NCBI GenBank assembly: GCA_036852015.1 | Contig: JAANDG010000171.1 | Location: 147,001-211,000, forward strand | Source: Pelodera strongyloides | Taxonomy: Eukaryota; Nematoda; Chromadorea; Rhabditida; Rhabditidae | Direction of reading: 5' to 3' | Length of the DNA stretch: 64,000 bases | Shown: one piece after another, positions 1 to 13,134 of the stretch | Numbering within the stretch: the stretch's first letter is position 1 | Layout: the number at the start of each line of letters is the position of its first letter | Notes under the pieces: model-generated | The model's input: the letters and a program-made list of their open reading frames with translations, nothing else | What the model was told of the DNA's origin: nothing | Database searches by the model: none | Translations under genes and position numbers: made by a program

Positions 1-157
1 TTGAAACACACCGTGGACGACTGAATCCCTAAGTATTTATGCTACTTTGCTCGAATTTAGCTCTATTTTTCATTCTAATTTATGTTCGTTTGCATAAGCT
101 GCATAAGAATGTGGTCTACTCGGTGTGTTTCAAAAACCAGCCGATATTTCGCTTTAA
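1..157. repeat. Inverted-repeat element, family 1 (left end cut by window edge)
   Basis: Right half matches the family-1 consensus: a CTCGAATTTAGCTC-type core, CATTTGCATAAGCTGCATAAG-like segment, GTGTTTCAAAAACC and a terminus close to GGTATTTCGCTTTAA. The left terminus lies outside the window. See the finding on family 1 for the copy list. Confidence 0.8.
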
Positions 158-622
158 GAAATAAGAAATAATCATATGTAGAAATTAACATTCATAACCA
201 GTTTGCAAGTCCCCTTAGCAAGAGCTTTGGCATGTGCTACTGTGGTGTATCTGGTACAAGGTACAAGTAACGCTTTACCCTTGAAATAATACATTAGAAT
301 CGAAAGCAATAATAAAAAGATATACAAAATATCTATCCTGAGCGGGATGTAATACCAGTGAATTATCAATAATTCAAATCACGATAGTGAAAGCACTTTG
401 GTGTGTGTGTTAGGATATGTATAATGAGTTTTGGGCAATCAATGGTTCATATATATAATGGTGTTAAAACTGATTTATTTTATTCTCAAGCTTGTTTTTT
501 TTTATCGTTGTAATATGTGCTTGTAATATTCACTAATAACTGGAAAATTGAGCTGAACGATTAAAGTCAATAAATATATAAATAAATAAATAAATAAATA
601 AATTATAGCGATAATAAGTAAC

Positions 623-3600
623 CTAAGACTCCATGTCCTGCACCTGTTGCTCCACACTTTGACCATTTTCTTGCTTGACATTCAACATTTGGTACCCATT
701 AATTTGCATAATTCCGTCGGGGAAGTTTGGAAACCCAGGGAAAGAGGGCATCGTTCCATCCTTTGGCAAGTCCAGAATAGGGTAGGTACCGACGGAGCCA
801 CTTACGGGTAGGTTACCATTTTGCATGAGGAATTATCCATTGCTTGGCAATTCATGAGAGGTTTTGTATCGTTTAACATGGCAGAATGGGGTATGGCGTT
901 GGCACCGCCTGAATAAGAAGATTACTTTAACGTTTTCGATCATCAATTATAATCCCAACATCACAATGGCTGTAAATTCAACAATATAGTAAGCAGCCGC
1001 TTTCAAGCGCACCCCTTCCAGATGCGCGCTGTGTGCTAAAGGTGCGCGGAAAGGTGTTCTTCAAGGTCGTAAGGTCGTAAGATCTTTATATCAGAAGCCA
1101 GAAGGGTCACGAATTCGTTAAATAATTTACCGTCTGTTTGATTTTGCGCCAGAAATGACGAGATGACGCTCTGGAAGTCAGCGTTTGACGGGGAAATATT
1201 CTGTGTAACTTCCATAGATGTTTGCTAAAATGCAGTCGTAAAATAACAAAATGTAGGGTTAATAAATATATCAACAATATCAAACACATAAATGAATTTT
1301 ACAGTTCGAAAATGAAACTGACAAAAATTCTTTCATATCAGCAAAACAATCTTCCCATGCCGGGAATCGAACCCGGGCCGCGTGGGTGAAAACCACGAAT
1401 CCTAACCACTAGACCACATGGGACTATAACTGCGGTCAAGAAAGAGAACACACACAGTGAGGTGAAAATGCCATTGCACATTAATAGGTTATAAACAAAT
1501 TATCATATCTTCATCTATACCTGTTGCAATTGTGCCAGAATTGCATTAAAGTTGGTTGGAGCATCAGCAGCTGCTGAATTTGGAGGTACTTTTGTTGGTT
1601 GGAATTCCATTGTGCCCTTTTGTGGTGACGGGCATATCACAGAGGTCTAAATATAAATACAGTTAATATTTTTAATATGAACTATAGGTATAGTATTAAT
1701 ATATCGCATAGTATACAAGTATGAAACCCAAACTATGCTATGGCGCTAACAAAGGACTAAGATCCGATCAAGGCACTTTGATTGTAGTAGCTTATTCGAT
1801 GGTTTATCTATCAATTGTCAAGTTGACATTTTCTGAAATTAATTGTCGATATTTTGCTGTCTCACCTGAGACGATGTTCCATTGGCCGACTGCTGAAGTT
1901 GAGCTTCTTTTTTGGGGGACCGAAGGCTCTGAAAATATTTAAAAAACCTTTAATCAACGAAACAGTAGTTAAAGTCTGACAAGTTCATATGTAAAACAAA
2001 TACCAATGCAATATTCAACACGTCCGCACGCGCAACCATGTAATAATGTGGCCCATGCGCGGCGCTAAAATGGCTCTGAAAGTGAGTGCGAGAATCTCAA
2101 ACGGTTACCTCTGCTTGTCTTTGCATCTGCGCGACCACTGCGTTGAAGTCGAATTGGGAACTCTTAGTAGGAGTTCCCTGATTTTCCTGTTTTATCGGTT
2201 GTTTTACAGGCGAGCAATTAACATTCATCATATTGTTGACTGCAATTTGCATAAGTTGATCCATTGGCTCGTCACTTGACTGTTCCTGAACAAAGAATGT
2301 TGAGAAGACTCGCGGCACTATGTCCCAAATACGCGTGCCGCTATGGCACGGCTCTCCTATGGCACTCTGTCCGAAATACCCTTGCCGCTATGGTATGGCT
2401 CTCCTATGGCGCTCTCGGCTTTGGGGTAAATATGTTTCTGATTTTTTGTAACTTTGAGCTCGTGCAAAATATGTCAATCAATGAGATAGATAATGCACAG
2501 TAAATAGTCTACACAGCTAGGCAACAAATCAATAAATCGATAATTACCTCCTGTATCTTTTTCATCTCTCCAAGATTCTTCACTCTCCTCAGGTAAGATA
2601 TCCGGTTATCGATTTGTCTGTTCAGACGAGGATTGTGTGGGAGACCGAGACGAGTCATCTGATGATTATTATGTTTATTGATTTTTGAAGTATTGATTAT
2701 CATATTATATTATCTAGCTCTCTTTGTGAATAAGAGACGCAAATGGAGAATTTACTGATGGCGAACGAGAATGGTTCAGAAGAATTGACTGTAACACACA
2801 GTGATAAAACACGGAGGTCTTTAGCTCTGCCAGGTTTACAAACAGTCAAGGCTTCGGGGTGTATCATCACTAGTAATTCGTGTGCTACTCTCTTCGGAGA
2901 TGTGCCTGCTAAAACTCAACGGGGTTCCCAACTATGGTGAAAATTTACAATATTTTGGAACTACACTAGAATATTTGTTTTAATTTTTCATATTATATAT
3001 GCAAGTTTCTTGCAGAAATACGGTAGTATTGACAGAATCACAATTTTTGGGATGCTTGGAAACCCCAGAATAAATGTGTTTGTAATGTTTGTTTGCGTGA
3101 CTACCTCTTTCTCAATCCTATCATTTCTCATCGGAATCGACCACTCTTCGTGGAACGATTGATCGACAATTTCGCGAACAGATCTGGAATTGGTATGATT
3201 TATTTACAAAGTCTTGAATACTGAAGAATCTGAAGACAGACGATTTTGATTGTTTGCTGCGACCGCGTGGCCCGTTTGTGTTTGCTGCAAAAAAAATGGC
3301 GCGCACTTTTGCGTGCGAAACCACTGCGGCGCGAAAGTTATTGGCTTATGGACTGACTAGACAACCCTACGTTACTATCAAAATTAGTTCCTAAAATTCG
3401 AAATAAAAAAAACCTACTTTGCCAATCCTTGGATTTGCACTCCGGTTAGATCGGCAGAATGGGAGTGATTTCCCTTTTCTTCTACGATAAACCACTCATT
3501 TATTCTTTTGACGCGCAAGCGGAAACGACACTTGAACTTGGCCCGATTCACGCATTCGTAACTGTAAAGGATTAATAATAAACATAAGATAACTAAAATG

Positions 3601-3859
3601 TATGATAAATACCGTCGCTAAAAGGCAAGTGTATACCCATAAACAAAGTCCGGTGGCTATGGTTTCAATGTGCATCAACTAAAATTACCAATTCACCAGT
3701 AGTTTGCGCTGATTCGTTGTCTCAAAAGTTTTTTTTCCAATACAACTTACTGTTCAAATCCGTCACCCTTCTTTTCCACATAGGGAACAGCGAATAGAGA
3801 GTAGACCAGAGCCTGAAAATTGTGATTTTACAAAAGAAATAGTGAAAGAGAGAGATGGT

Positions 3860-3894
<35 letters not shown>

Positions 3895-4954
3895 GGGGAG
3901 AGTCATACAGTAAGAAAGTAGAGACAAACACTGTATCCTACCTCCAGTTCCTTATAACTTTGAGTACTGAAACACTGGAACCACGAGTCGCGGAAGAGCT
4001 GAAGCGCAGCGTTTCTAAAGGGTTAAACTAATAAAATGGAAATAAACTCGAAGTAAATCAAAGGGTCCGTAAACTCGTGCTTCGCATTATTAGGCGCTGT
4101 TAACCTATTCAATTGTGAAGGTCGCTTATCATCTAGTCATACAAGAACGCGCAATAATTCGTTTTGAGTCAACTACCGTAGTTTACCTGTTTACCATACA
4201 GTACACGTTTGGCTGGTTACGGTACGAGGCATACTATGGTCCACTATTAATTCCTCTACCGTACCTCTCCGAGTTGGATTTTCCATTCGTTCCATTCTGT
4301 TTACTGTGTTGAATTCCATTCGGATTGTCATTTTCCGCTCCCGGATCCGAATTCGGAGGCGAATTCGACGAGAGACGATCCGACTGAGAGGACACAGACT
4401 GCGAGGGACCATCGTCCGCACACTCGTCTTTCTGTAAAGGATTCTTTCAGTAAAATGGTTATTAACTTAATTTCTAATTTTAGATTAGGTAGTTAAGAAC
4501 CTCGAAATTTAGTGACTTATGCACTGTACAAACCAGAGAGTAAAATGAAAACGATTTTAAGAATGTGCATGGTTTGTAAAATTGGAACCGATATCTTTAC
4601 CGTAGTTCCTGTACTCTGATTGAGTAGATCTTGCAATAAGGGAAGGCCTCCAAACATGGATTTCATCAAGTCATTCACTGGCGCCGAACCCTGATTCATC
4701 TAAAAGTTATATTAAAATTAGTACTAATCGCTTGAAAGCTCAATTTATTAACTGTGACTTGTGCATTTTGTGGTGAGAACGCCCTGCTTTCCCACGTACC
4801 ATTTTGAATTAAAACATGTTTAGTTTACATTGATAGCTAACTAATAAACAGTAAATGCATAAGGTTTTTTACAAGGTTAACCTTAAGAAAATTGTACCTC
4901 GTCAGGGAAGGGCATATTAGCAACAGTAAGAGATCCTCCTCCTCCGTCACTCAT
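623..4954 (-). CDS. FLYWCH-type zinc-finger DNA-binding protein (PEB-1/FLH-like)
   Basis: Thirteen exons, 5' to 3': 4954-4898, 4699-4601, 4431-4265, 4014-3942, 3812-3751, 3561-3418, 3183-3105, 2658-2548, 2285-2109, 1928-1866, 1646-1521, 1224-1131 and a last exon from 908. All internal joins agree in phase. The start is the ATG of [20 protein letters not shown] Ser/Asn-rich stretch (about residues 53-107) precedes a FLYWCH-like domain (about 108-190). Its putative zinc ligands are visible as YEC-x7-C followed by GNHSH, all in exon 3561-3418. The C-terminal half is Gln/Asn-rich with two similar blocks, [13 protein letters not shown] and [12 protein letters not shown], a pattern seen in transcription regulators. 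By family it should bind DNA in the nucleus; the C. elegans PEB-1/FLH proteins are the likely relatives, but orthology was not tested. The last exon has a frame problem: from the predicted acceptor it stops after MVTYP, while a better-looking frame ([20 protein letters not shown] and onward) runs to a stop at 623-625. A polyA-type signal lies at 474-479. Confidence 0.8.
1352..1423 (-). tRNA. tRNA-Glu (anticodon TTC)
   Basis: A 72-nt cloverleaf read on the minus strand. The acceptor stem is TCCCATG paired with CATGGGA, the A box TGGTCTAGTGGTTAGGAT, the anticodon loop TTTTCAC giving TTC, and the T arm CGGGTTCGATTCCCG. It lies in an intron of the FLYWCH gene between exons 1646-1521 and 1224-1131, in the same orientation. 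No CCA is encoded, as expected in a eukaryote. Confidence 0.95.
2316..2425. repeat. Short tandem duplication
   Basis: Two imperfect copies of a unit of about 57 bp containing CCGCTATGG and GGCTCTCCTATGGC, within the FLYWCH-gene intron between exons 2658-2548 and 2285-2109. Confidence 0.7.
2938..3070 (+). repeat. Unnamed dispersed repeat, copy 1
   Basis: Collinear with the reverse complement of 22600-22765 (see that entry). It sits in the FLYWCH-gene intron between exons 3183-3105 and 2658-2548. Confidence 0.7.
3846..3894. repeat. (GA)n microsatellite
   Basis: Nearly pure AG dinucleotide tract in the intron after the 4014-3942 exon of the FLYWCH gene. Comparable GA/CT tracts occur at 5031-5120, 7876-8020, 12992-13137, 16269-16301, 32760-32857 and 40108-40142. 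Confidence 0.95.
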
Positions 4955-5162
4955 TACTAAAAAGAATGCAGATGAAGATAATAACTAAACCAAACACAAT
5001 AGAAACCTCATAAAAAGAGATGGAGACCGTGAGAGATATAGAAAGAGAGAGAGAGAAAGAGAGAGAGATGGAGAAAGTGAGAAAGTGAGAGAGAGAGAGA
5101 GAGAGAGAGAAAAAGAGTGAGATAGGATATGTACAAAAAAAACAGTTAGGCATATACTTCAC

Positions 5163-6866
5163 GTCACCCTAACCTAACACATTAAAGAAGTAACAATTGT
5201 TGAAATATACTAATTAATAAGGATGGATATGACCAAAGAAAGCGTGTAGCTTGTATTATGTGGAAACAACACCGTTCTATGAGACTTGTTAGTCACAATA
5301 TCTGGAAAACCTCAAGAAAAGCTATGAACCATGGATTAACGGTTAAAAGCAGAGGGACAAATGTAAAAGTAAAAGAGGAGGAGAGAACGACAAATAAACC
5401 AAAACTCAAAATGCTAACATTCTCTCATAACCATAGCAGATGTACACTAATAATTTCAAAATGCCACATCTGCCACAGAACTTTCTTGCAACAATTACAA
5501 AATGATGTACCATTGCGCGGTACCATGAAAAGAGGGAAAGGGTGCTCCGCAAAAATGGTAAAAATGGGGTGTGCACTATGGTACAACTCAGCGCGCACCA
5601 AAAAACCATGGTGCATGGGAATTTATCATCCGTTCTTGTTCTTTGTGGGGAAATATGAATATGAATATTGGAAATGGTGCAAAAATCTTTTTCGGCCTTT
5701 CAATAAAAGACTGAACTTTTTGGAAAACTACACATACTAATGGATTTGAATTGTAAAGTTTACATGTTATAGCATATTAAGGAACCTATTATAAGTTGTA
5801 TATACAAAACCATAATTTTTCAAAAACATCGAATAGGAGACGACCAGCTAAACCAGATTCAAAAGTCAAGTTCATTCACATGCAAAATAGTGCAAAAAAA
5901 TCAGAGTTCAAGCCAACTTTACCTTACTGTGTGAAAGTTGTCAAGTCAAAGATCATAAAGAAAAAATAGAAGAATGCAATTTTTTGAAGCCGTTTTGGAA
6001 TTTATAACCCTAAGGAAAATGAAAAACGTGACCTTTAAATATCTTATTTGTTTGCAGTTAATTACAATTGTTCATATTCATGTTTGGTAATTGCAACATA
6101 GGACCAGAATTTCTCATATAATTCAAACGCGCTATAGAGATCGATAGTTCACAGGATTGGTAGGAAATGGTGCACTTCTCATAGCAGGGGTTCACTTCCA
6201 GGGTACCCTATAACCTCCGGGATGACCCAGGGGATGTTTGTTGAAACACCCCACCGGGGTCACTATTTGGCATACGAGGGTTTTCCCTCCACCACTCGAG
6301 AGATATTTTCTCCAGGGTACCTACCCCGCCCACCAATTCCAGTAGTGACGAATTTTTGGTATGCAAATTAATCTGGGAGCAAATTTTCAACAAAATTCTT
6401 GAATACTGTATAATGCGTTGTTTATTCATTCTTACAATTATAAAAGTTGAAAAGGGTCATTTTGAACTTTAGAATACGCAATGAAAATATGCATAGAAAC
6501 GTTTTTAAACAAAAGATATTTATTTATTTATTTATTTATTATATACACCAAAAGGTGTGCATCCGAGGATGAAAAATAAAACGAACATATACGCAAACAG
6601 ATGACCGATAAGTTTAGCAACGAGATTTGACATTCTGCGTTTGGAATATTGTTGAGAAAGGATCAAACCATAATTTTTTGCATACAACTTTTAGTGGAAT
6701 GGAAACAATTATTTCTCTAACGATTGAAGGGTCAAGGACACAAAAATAGAATCTTATAGGATTTTCTTGAGGAGAAAATGATGGTTTGGAGGGCATAGGT
6801 CGATATAGATCATCCAGTAAGATAAACGGATAACTCCATTCTAAAAGGGGAGGGGAACTAAACCAG
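5163..6866. other. Gene-free stretch upstream of the FLYWCH gene
   Basis: No exon chain was found. A 160-codon plus-strand open frame at 5258-5740 is Lys/Met/Cys-rich, has no recognisable domain and no consistent splice context. AT-rich spacers and a segment with opposed CCAGGGTACC motifs (about 6190-6330) complete the interval. Confidence 0.5.
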
Positions 6867-6998
6867 AGGCCATATTCACCACTCTGATTCCCTTGGCGAA
6901 ATATTCCCTGGGGACAGAAAATTGCATTCTAATGTGAGACACGCAGAGAAAAGATGGGGAATCCCAATGGGGAATTGAGTGGTGAGAATATGGCCTTA
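6867..6998. repeat. Inverted-repeat element, family C
   Basis: Ends read GAGGCCATATTCACCACTC and GAGTGGTGAGAATATGGCC, an inverted pair of about 20 bp enclosing a core with CCCTGGGGACAGAAAAT. Relatives lie at 10508-10649, 14314-14425 and more weakly 16649-16768. Confidence 0.75.
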
Positions 6999-7077
6999 GT
7001 AGGTAGATTCTTATTTGGGCCAAAGTTAAGCTACATTCCACTACTATAAAAACCACCAATAAATTAAACTCACATGC

Positions 7078-7248
7078 TTAAAGCTAATTACCGGCCGGTT
7101 CTTGAAACACATCGAGAACACCAGCATTCTTACAAAGAAACATAAATTAGAATAAAAAATCGAGCTAAATTTGAGCAACTTTGCATAAATACGTAAGAAT
7201 TCAGCTGTCCATGATGCGTTTTAAAACCCTGCCGGTATTTCGCTTTAA
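7078..7248. repeat. Inverted-repeat element, family 1
   Basis: Terminus starts TTAAAGCTAATTACCGGCCG and ends GCCGGTATTTCGCTTTAA; the core matches the other family-1 copies. Confidence 0.85.
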
Positions 7249-8074
7249 ATCCAAGAAGCACAAGCTATTTGCAAAAGGAACTCGTCTCGGCGGTTTTTCC
7301 CTGTTGCGGGAGCTAACAAGTCAAGAATGAATCCCCAAACATCTATTAGCCATTTTCGCGTATATAAAGCAGCCACCCACTCTACTCGTGTAAAGACGAC
7401 AAAAACACGTTCTTATTTCATAGTATAAGCAAATCATCAACTCCCGTTTCTCTATCGCATGAACAAAAGACAAAACGAAATTAGTAGCAAACTGATGGTT
7501 AACGAAACATAAAATGGCGCACAACGGGCACAAATGCTCGCTGCCATAGTTCGGCGTGCACTTTTGCTCGCGAAAACCACTTTTTTTATTAGGATTTTTG
7601 GAAAATTATACGACCAAAAGAGTCAGAAACAAAAGAAGTATGCAATTGTTTATTTGGTCTGCTGATATTTCAAAGTATTTTCCCAAAAATTTTCGTAACG
7701 ATAGTTGATAGTTCATGCAAGTGTGAATATGACGATTTATTTTTGTAGTGAAAAGACGAAAAGTTTTTATTCGCGTGATGGTGAATAATTCGTTTCTTCG
7801 TCCGACATACGCTTACGCCTGTCATTCTGGAAGAGATTTTTTTAATTATTTATCATTGCATTCGCTTGTAACTGTCTCTCTCTCTCTCTCTCTTACTCTC
7901 TCTCCCCTCTCTCTCTCTCTCTTTCTCTCTATATCTTGCTCCATCTCTCTCTAACTCTCTATCTCTCTCTATCTTTCTCTCTCTGCTCCATCTCTCTCTA
8001 ACTCTCTATCTCTACCTCTCCGATGCTGTAAAGATGAAGTGCATGTTTTTTATTGTAAAAGTTATAAACCATAC
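7249..8074. other. Gene-free stretch with CT microsatellite
   Basis: Lies downstream of the last assigned phosphatase exon. It holds a CT-rich tract (7876-8020) and no clear exon. A possible terminal phosphatase exon reading HRRGRDRELERDG into the tract was considered but is not supported. An AATAAA on the minus strand near 8048 may be the gene's polyA signal. Confidence 0.4.
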
Positions 8075-11000
8075 CACTTTTAGATTCGCCGACTCTTGTG
8101 AGCTTTCGTTGGAGGAACGCTTATCTTTATTCTGAAAATAATAATAATAAATTGTTATATTTTAGTTGTGTAATGTTGCATTTACGTACTTGGGCAGGCT
8201 GTGCACGACCATTTTTGAGAGTTTTTTTTACAAAAATGTAAAAGCGTATTTATTGAGCGTATTTATTGAGCCACTGACAAAGACACAGGTCGGACAGCTT
8301 GTGCATATTCAAAATGCAAAAAGGTCAAGTGGTCAGGAAAACTCCAGGCGTAGTAATTTTGTCATGGAAAGAAATTGAAGAGATCATTATTCGTGGACCT
8401 TTCTATATTATTCGTGGCTGTGCACGACCATTTTTGAGAGATTTCTATAAGAATGGCAAAAGCGTATTTATTGAGCCATTGACAAAGATACAGGTCGGAC
8501 AGCTTGTGCATATTCAAAATGCAAAAAGGTCAAGTGGTCAGGAAAACCCCAGGCGTAGTAATTTTGTCACGGAAAGAAATTGAAGAGATCATTATTCGTG
8601 TACCTTTCTATTTCTATATATCAGCATGCAAGACTAAATTTCACTACCCCGGACAAAGCAGACAGATGTTCATGTAAAGAGTTCTATACATAACTTACAA
8701 CTTTCAAGTTGGTTGACTCTTGTGAACTTTCATTGGATGAGCGTTTATCTTTATTCTGAAAGGAGAAACGTCGCGCTTCAATCTACTTATATAGTAATAT
8801 AAATATAATGTAGCATATTCTTCCAAACATATGGCTAATAAAATATAGGTGACATGACAAACATACCGGTTTCATCATGGACGAACCAGCTTGTTCTTTG
8901 GAAGCACACTTTGCTCGACCGTTGGTGGTAACCTAAAATATTTTTTGTTCAAATAACACGATCAACCTTATTATTGTTACATGACCAGCGTTTTACATGA
9001 GGACCAGTTGCTGTTATTTTAAATATAGGCACCCCATACATGCGCAATCACGAACACACATTCTAAGAACGCACAGAAGTGCACATAAGCACACCCTCAT
9101 GCAGAAACACCAATCACACAGATACACGAGTACATCTCAAACAGACTCAAACAGACAAATACACACATCTACATAACAATGCCCTCAAACCCACATGCAA
9201 CCAACCGCAACCGCAAACCGCAAAACCAACCGCAAAACCAACCGCAAGAGCGCTCATGCACTCGCATATGCATTCACTTACAAACAAACCTACGCATACA
9301 CACATAATACAGGAACTCATAGACATAGTCATAGCGCATGGTCACATACATGCGCGCCTACAAACAACTAAACACCTACACACACACGTGCGCGCGTAAA
9401 CCAGGACATCCACCCTGACCCAATAATAAGGACAGTGGGAAACGAAAACGAACCACTTGACCGAGTTTAAAGTTGGCAGATTCCGAACTTTCATTCGAAT
9501 TGCGCTTTTCCTTGGTCTGTAAGGAAATGGTATGTACCGAAATCCAAAAACAAATCGTCCGGGATGTGTTCCAAGACGCGCTGATCTTTTATTCAACCGC
9601 CTGCGCGCACCAAATAACACACAGAAGCACAGACACTCATAAACATATTCTCAAGCCAAACACATATACGTACATATATATGCAGCGCCCTACGCAAAAT
9701 GCACTACAGATGTATATGAAACTACATTTCATATAAAACAATTTCAAAGCTAAGTGAGCATCATGGTAATCTTATCACACATGAATACACGCACACACCT
9801 GCATACACGCCCACACGCACACCCACATGCGCCCACACCCACGCACACCCGCGCACACCCCCACCATCAAGGACAGTGGGAAAACAGCTCACCAATTGGC
9901 CGACTTTAAGGTTGGCGGATTCGGAACTTTCATTCGAATTGCGCTTTTCCTTCGTCTGTAAGGAAGTGGCGTGAAAACCTTACGGCGATTTCGAGCTGGG
10001 GAAATTCGAAAAGAAACCAAAGAGTCGGAATCGGAGCCTTTTCAGTTGTTTCCCGATAACATATAGACAATTTCTTTTCGAATTCCGTCATAGCAAACAC
10101 ACTCGAATAGTCAATACCTTGTCAGGGAAAATATTTTTGAAAAAAAAAAAAAACATTCTGTAGCAAATAAAACCTACCAGTTTCATTTTCACGGAACCGG
10201 ACTCCTCTTTAGAAGAACGCCTCGATTTTCTTTGATTGTTCTGTAACAACACATTACGGTCTCCGTTAAAGCGAAATGCTAGCCCCTTTGGAAAATTTGA
10301 ATATGATAATCAAATCCTATGTATCCTATGCTAATTTTGTACGATCGTCCGCGGTAATCGTACAAAATTAGCATAGGATACATAGGATTTGCTTATCATA
10401 TGCAAATTTTCCAAAGAGGCTAGCATTTCGCTTTAAATGTACCTTACACTAGCGCCACTTACAGCTCTATGGTTTCTGCCACATACCTTTGCAGTGCACC
10501 CGATACAGAGGTCGTATTCACCAACACGCAGGGAGCCTTCCCTAGGTTCACGAGCGCTCTGAATCTCCTCTGCTCTCGCACTCTCTACACACTCCTAGCT
10601 CCCTGGGGAGGACAGGGAGGGCTCCCTGCGGGTAGGTGAATACGGCCTCAGAGCTTCGTTGAATGCTCATTCATTAAAACATCATAGCATAGACAACGAT
10701 CAATAATAACCTCAAACTCTCACCTCGGGCCCGGTAACAAATGATTTTGACCCAAAGCGGTCTTCCACTGACATTATCCTTCTCTGATTTTTGGGCGGGG
10801 CACGTTTCGGTAGCGAACGCGCGGAGACCAGTTTTTGTTGGAAAAGCTGAATATTTTTTACTCTAAATCATTTTATTTGGGGAATGAATGTTTTTCTCTT
10901 TCTCATGCACCAGAGTGCTTACTAACGTATTACCTAATAAACAAACGTATGGATAGAAGGTAGAATTAATATAAAAAGTACCAGTCTAATGCTCGCCATG

Positions 11001-13088
11001 CCTGAATTATTACTCCCTCCAGAGTTTCGATCTTTTGCCTCCTAAAACAGGAATATAATCATTGGTCCCTAAATATAATAGACAGTCATTGCCATTGATA
11101 ACACAGCCGTAAGTACCGAACCACGGCGAATCTATGGCGCACTTTTTGTAGGTGCGCGGATTATTTACATATTTTCTACATTCGTGCAAACTGCGTTAGC
11201 ACTTGCAGACATTGTGTGCATCTGATATGTTTGGTGTGCAGCGTATTCTGGTGAGTTTGGTGACAGAAGTGCACCCACAGGAACCCCATGGCTGACCTTC
11301 TGCATGCATGCGGTCATTTAAGGCAGAAAGCATGCATGCGGTCAATCGTGCGGCAGGCATGATTTTTTGGGTACGGTTTTGCTGGTCACGCATGCCGCAG
11401 TTGTTGCGCTAACCCTGCTTTTCATTGTTTTGAAAAACTCTTTTTTTATGAGAGGGTTTTTTCACTTCTTTTAACTATTTTACGTAAGTATTTTTGTTTG
11501 TAACTAACAAAATGATAAATATAACAAATTTAGTGGGGTTTTTGGTTGATTTAAGTCGGTTTTAAATTCCCGCACGTTTACGGCAATGTGCATAAAAGGC
11601 TGCCGCATGCATGCCCGGGTTCTCCTCCGCATGCATGCCGCCTGCCGAAGAGCATGCATGCAGTCACCATGACTGCATGCATGCTTGTTAAAATGACCGC
11701 ATGCATGCGAAGAGTGACCTGAGCCCCTTTTTGCTGTTCGAGCGTAAAATTACGCACAACGGGAGCAAGGAGCTAGCTACAAACAACCTACATAATTCCT
11801 TACCAAAACTGGCAATCGCATCGTCTTGAGTGTAGGAACCGCACTAATTTGCTTGCAGCCTTCACGTTCCGCCGATTGTCCGCCTGGCTTACGATCCTAA
11901 ATATATTTTGAAAAAATTATAATTAAAACCAGACAGGAAGCGCTTTTCTTATATGAAAGTATGAAATGCTTCATTCAAGGTTTGTATAATAATACACGCG
12001 TGTATACTTGGAAAAAAAGGTGCCAGACTCCAGACTTGCATACAACTGCCGAAACGAGGAATTTTCGCCTCGTGCACTTCACAGTCAAACAAACGAATTT
12101 CGTTGCTTGATTTGACAAGATATTATAACTCTAACTGTCATACTCTTCCGATCAATAAATTGATAATAATATAATAAAGGAGAGATACCTTTGGTGGTGT
12201 ATCCGCATTCTCATCGTTAGTATTAGTAAACGTTGAACGTCCATTATTACCAACGTCGAACATTTGCGTAGCACAAGCCTAAAAATCGTATAATGGTATT
12301 ATTGCCACAATCTCACAAAATAAAGCCATTCTTTGGGTTTTGAAATACAGTCGTCGCCAGGCTTAACACAACTGTTTTAAAGCGAATATGTAGGCACTCA
12401 AAATGAGCAAAAAAAACGAAACTAGCGTTTCCATACCAGACGTTAATTTAAATAGGCGACTGAATATGTAAATACGAAATTGGAATGCGCTGCATCTTGA
12501 ATCTTGCTATTTGCCGATTTAAACTGAAATTTATTCAATCGGACCCAAATTTATGCAAGGGTTCCGAATTAGCGTTTACTATGGAAAAGGCGAGCTTTGT
12601 AATTGATTTTCTTTTAAGTGGGTAATTGTAGACAACTTTTGTTATTGTTTCCTTAATGGGCAACACGCATTCTATTAATACAGCTTAACTTCAAAAAGGG
12701 CCTACATATTCCCTTTAACAAACGAAATATAGGATATGATGTAGGGATCAATTGTCATGTAATGTAAGTATTACATCATCTGGATCCATTCATCTTACTC
12801 GTATAGAACACTCTGCTTCAGGTTTAGAGACCAAGGCTAAGAAGAAGAACGCATAAATACAAAATAAATAATTGTACCGTACCTTCATCTCAGTTTCTGC
12901 ACTGCTCGTCTTCGGATTCGGACTCTTGTTCTCACTCGTCACACCACAGAAAGATGGAGTTGGAGGCTGGTCAGGAGACCTACAGTACGAATACTTCTCT
13001 CTCTATCTCTCTATCTCTCTATCTCTCTCCCCCTTTCTCTCTCCCTCTCTCTCTTTCTCTCTCTCTCTTTCTCTCTCCCTCTCTCTCG

Positions 13089-13134
<46 letters not shown>

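Noticed and set aside
5258..5740. 160-codon plus-strand open frame
   Set aside because: No domain, biased composition, no matching splice sites and no signal peptide; length alone is weak evidence in this AT-rich DNA.
9079..9399. 106-codon His/Thr-rich frame
   Set aside because: Product of the CA-rich repeat; no start context and no relatives expected.
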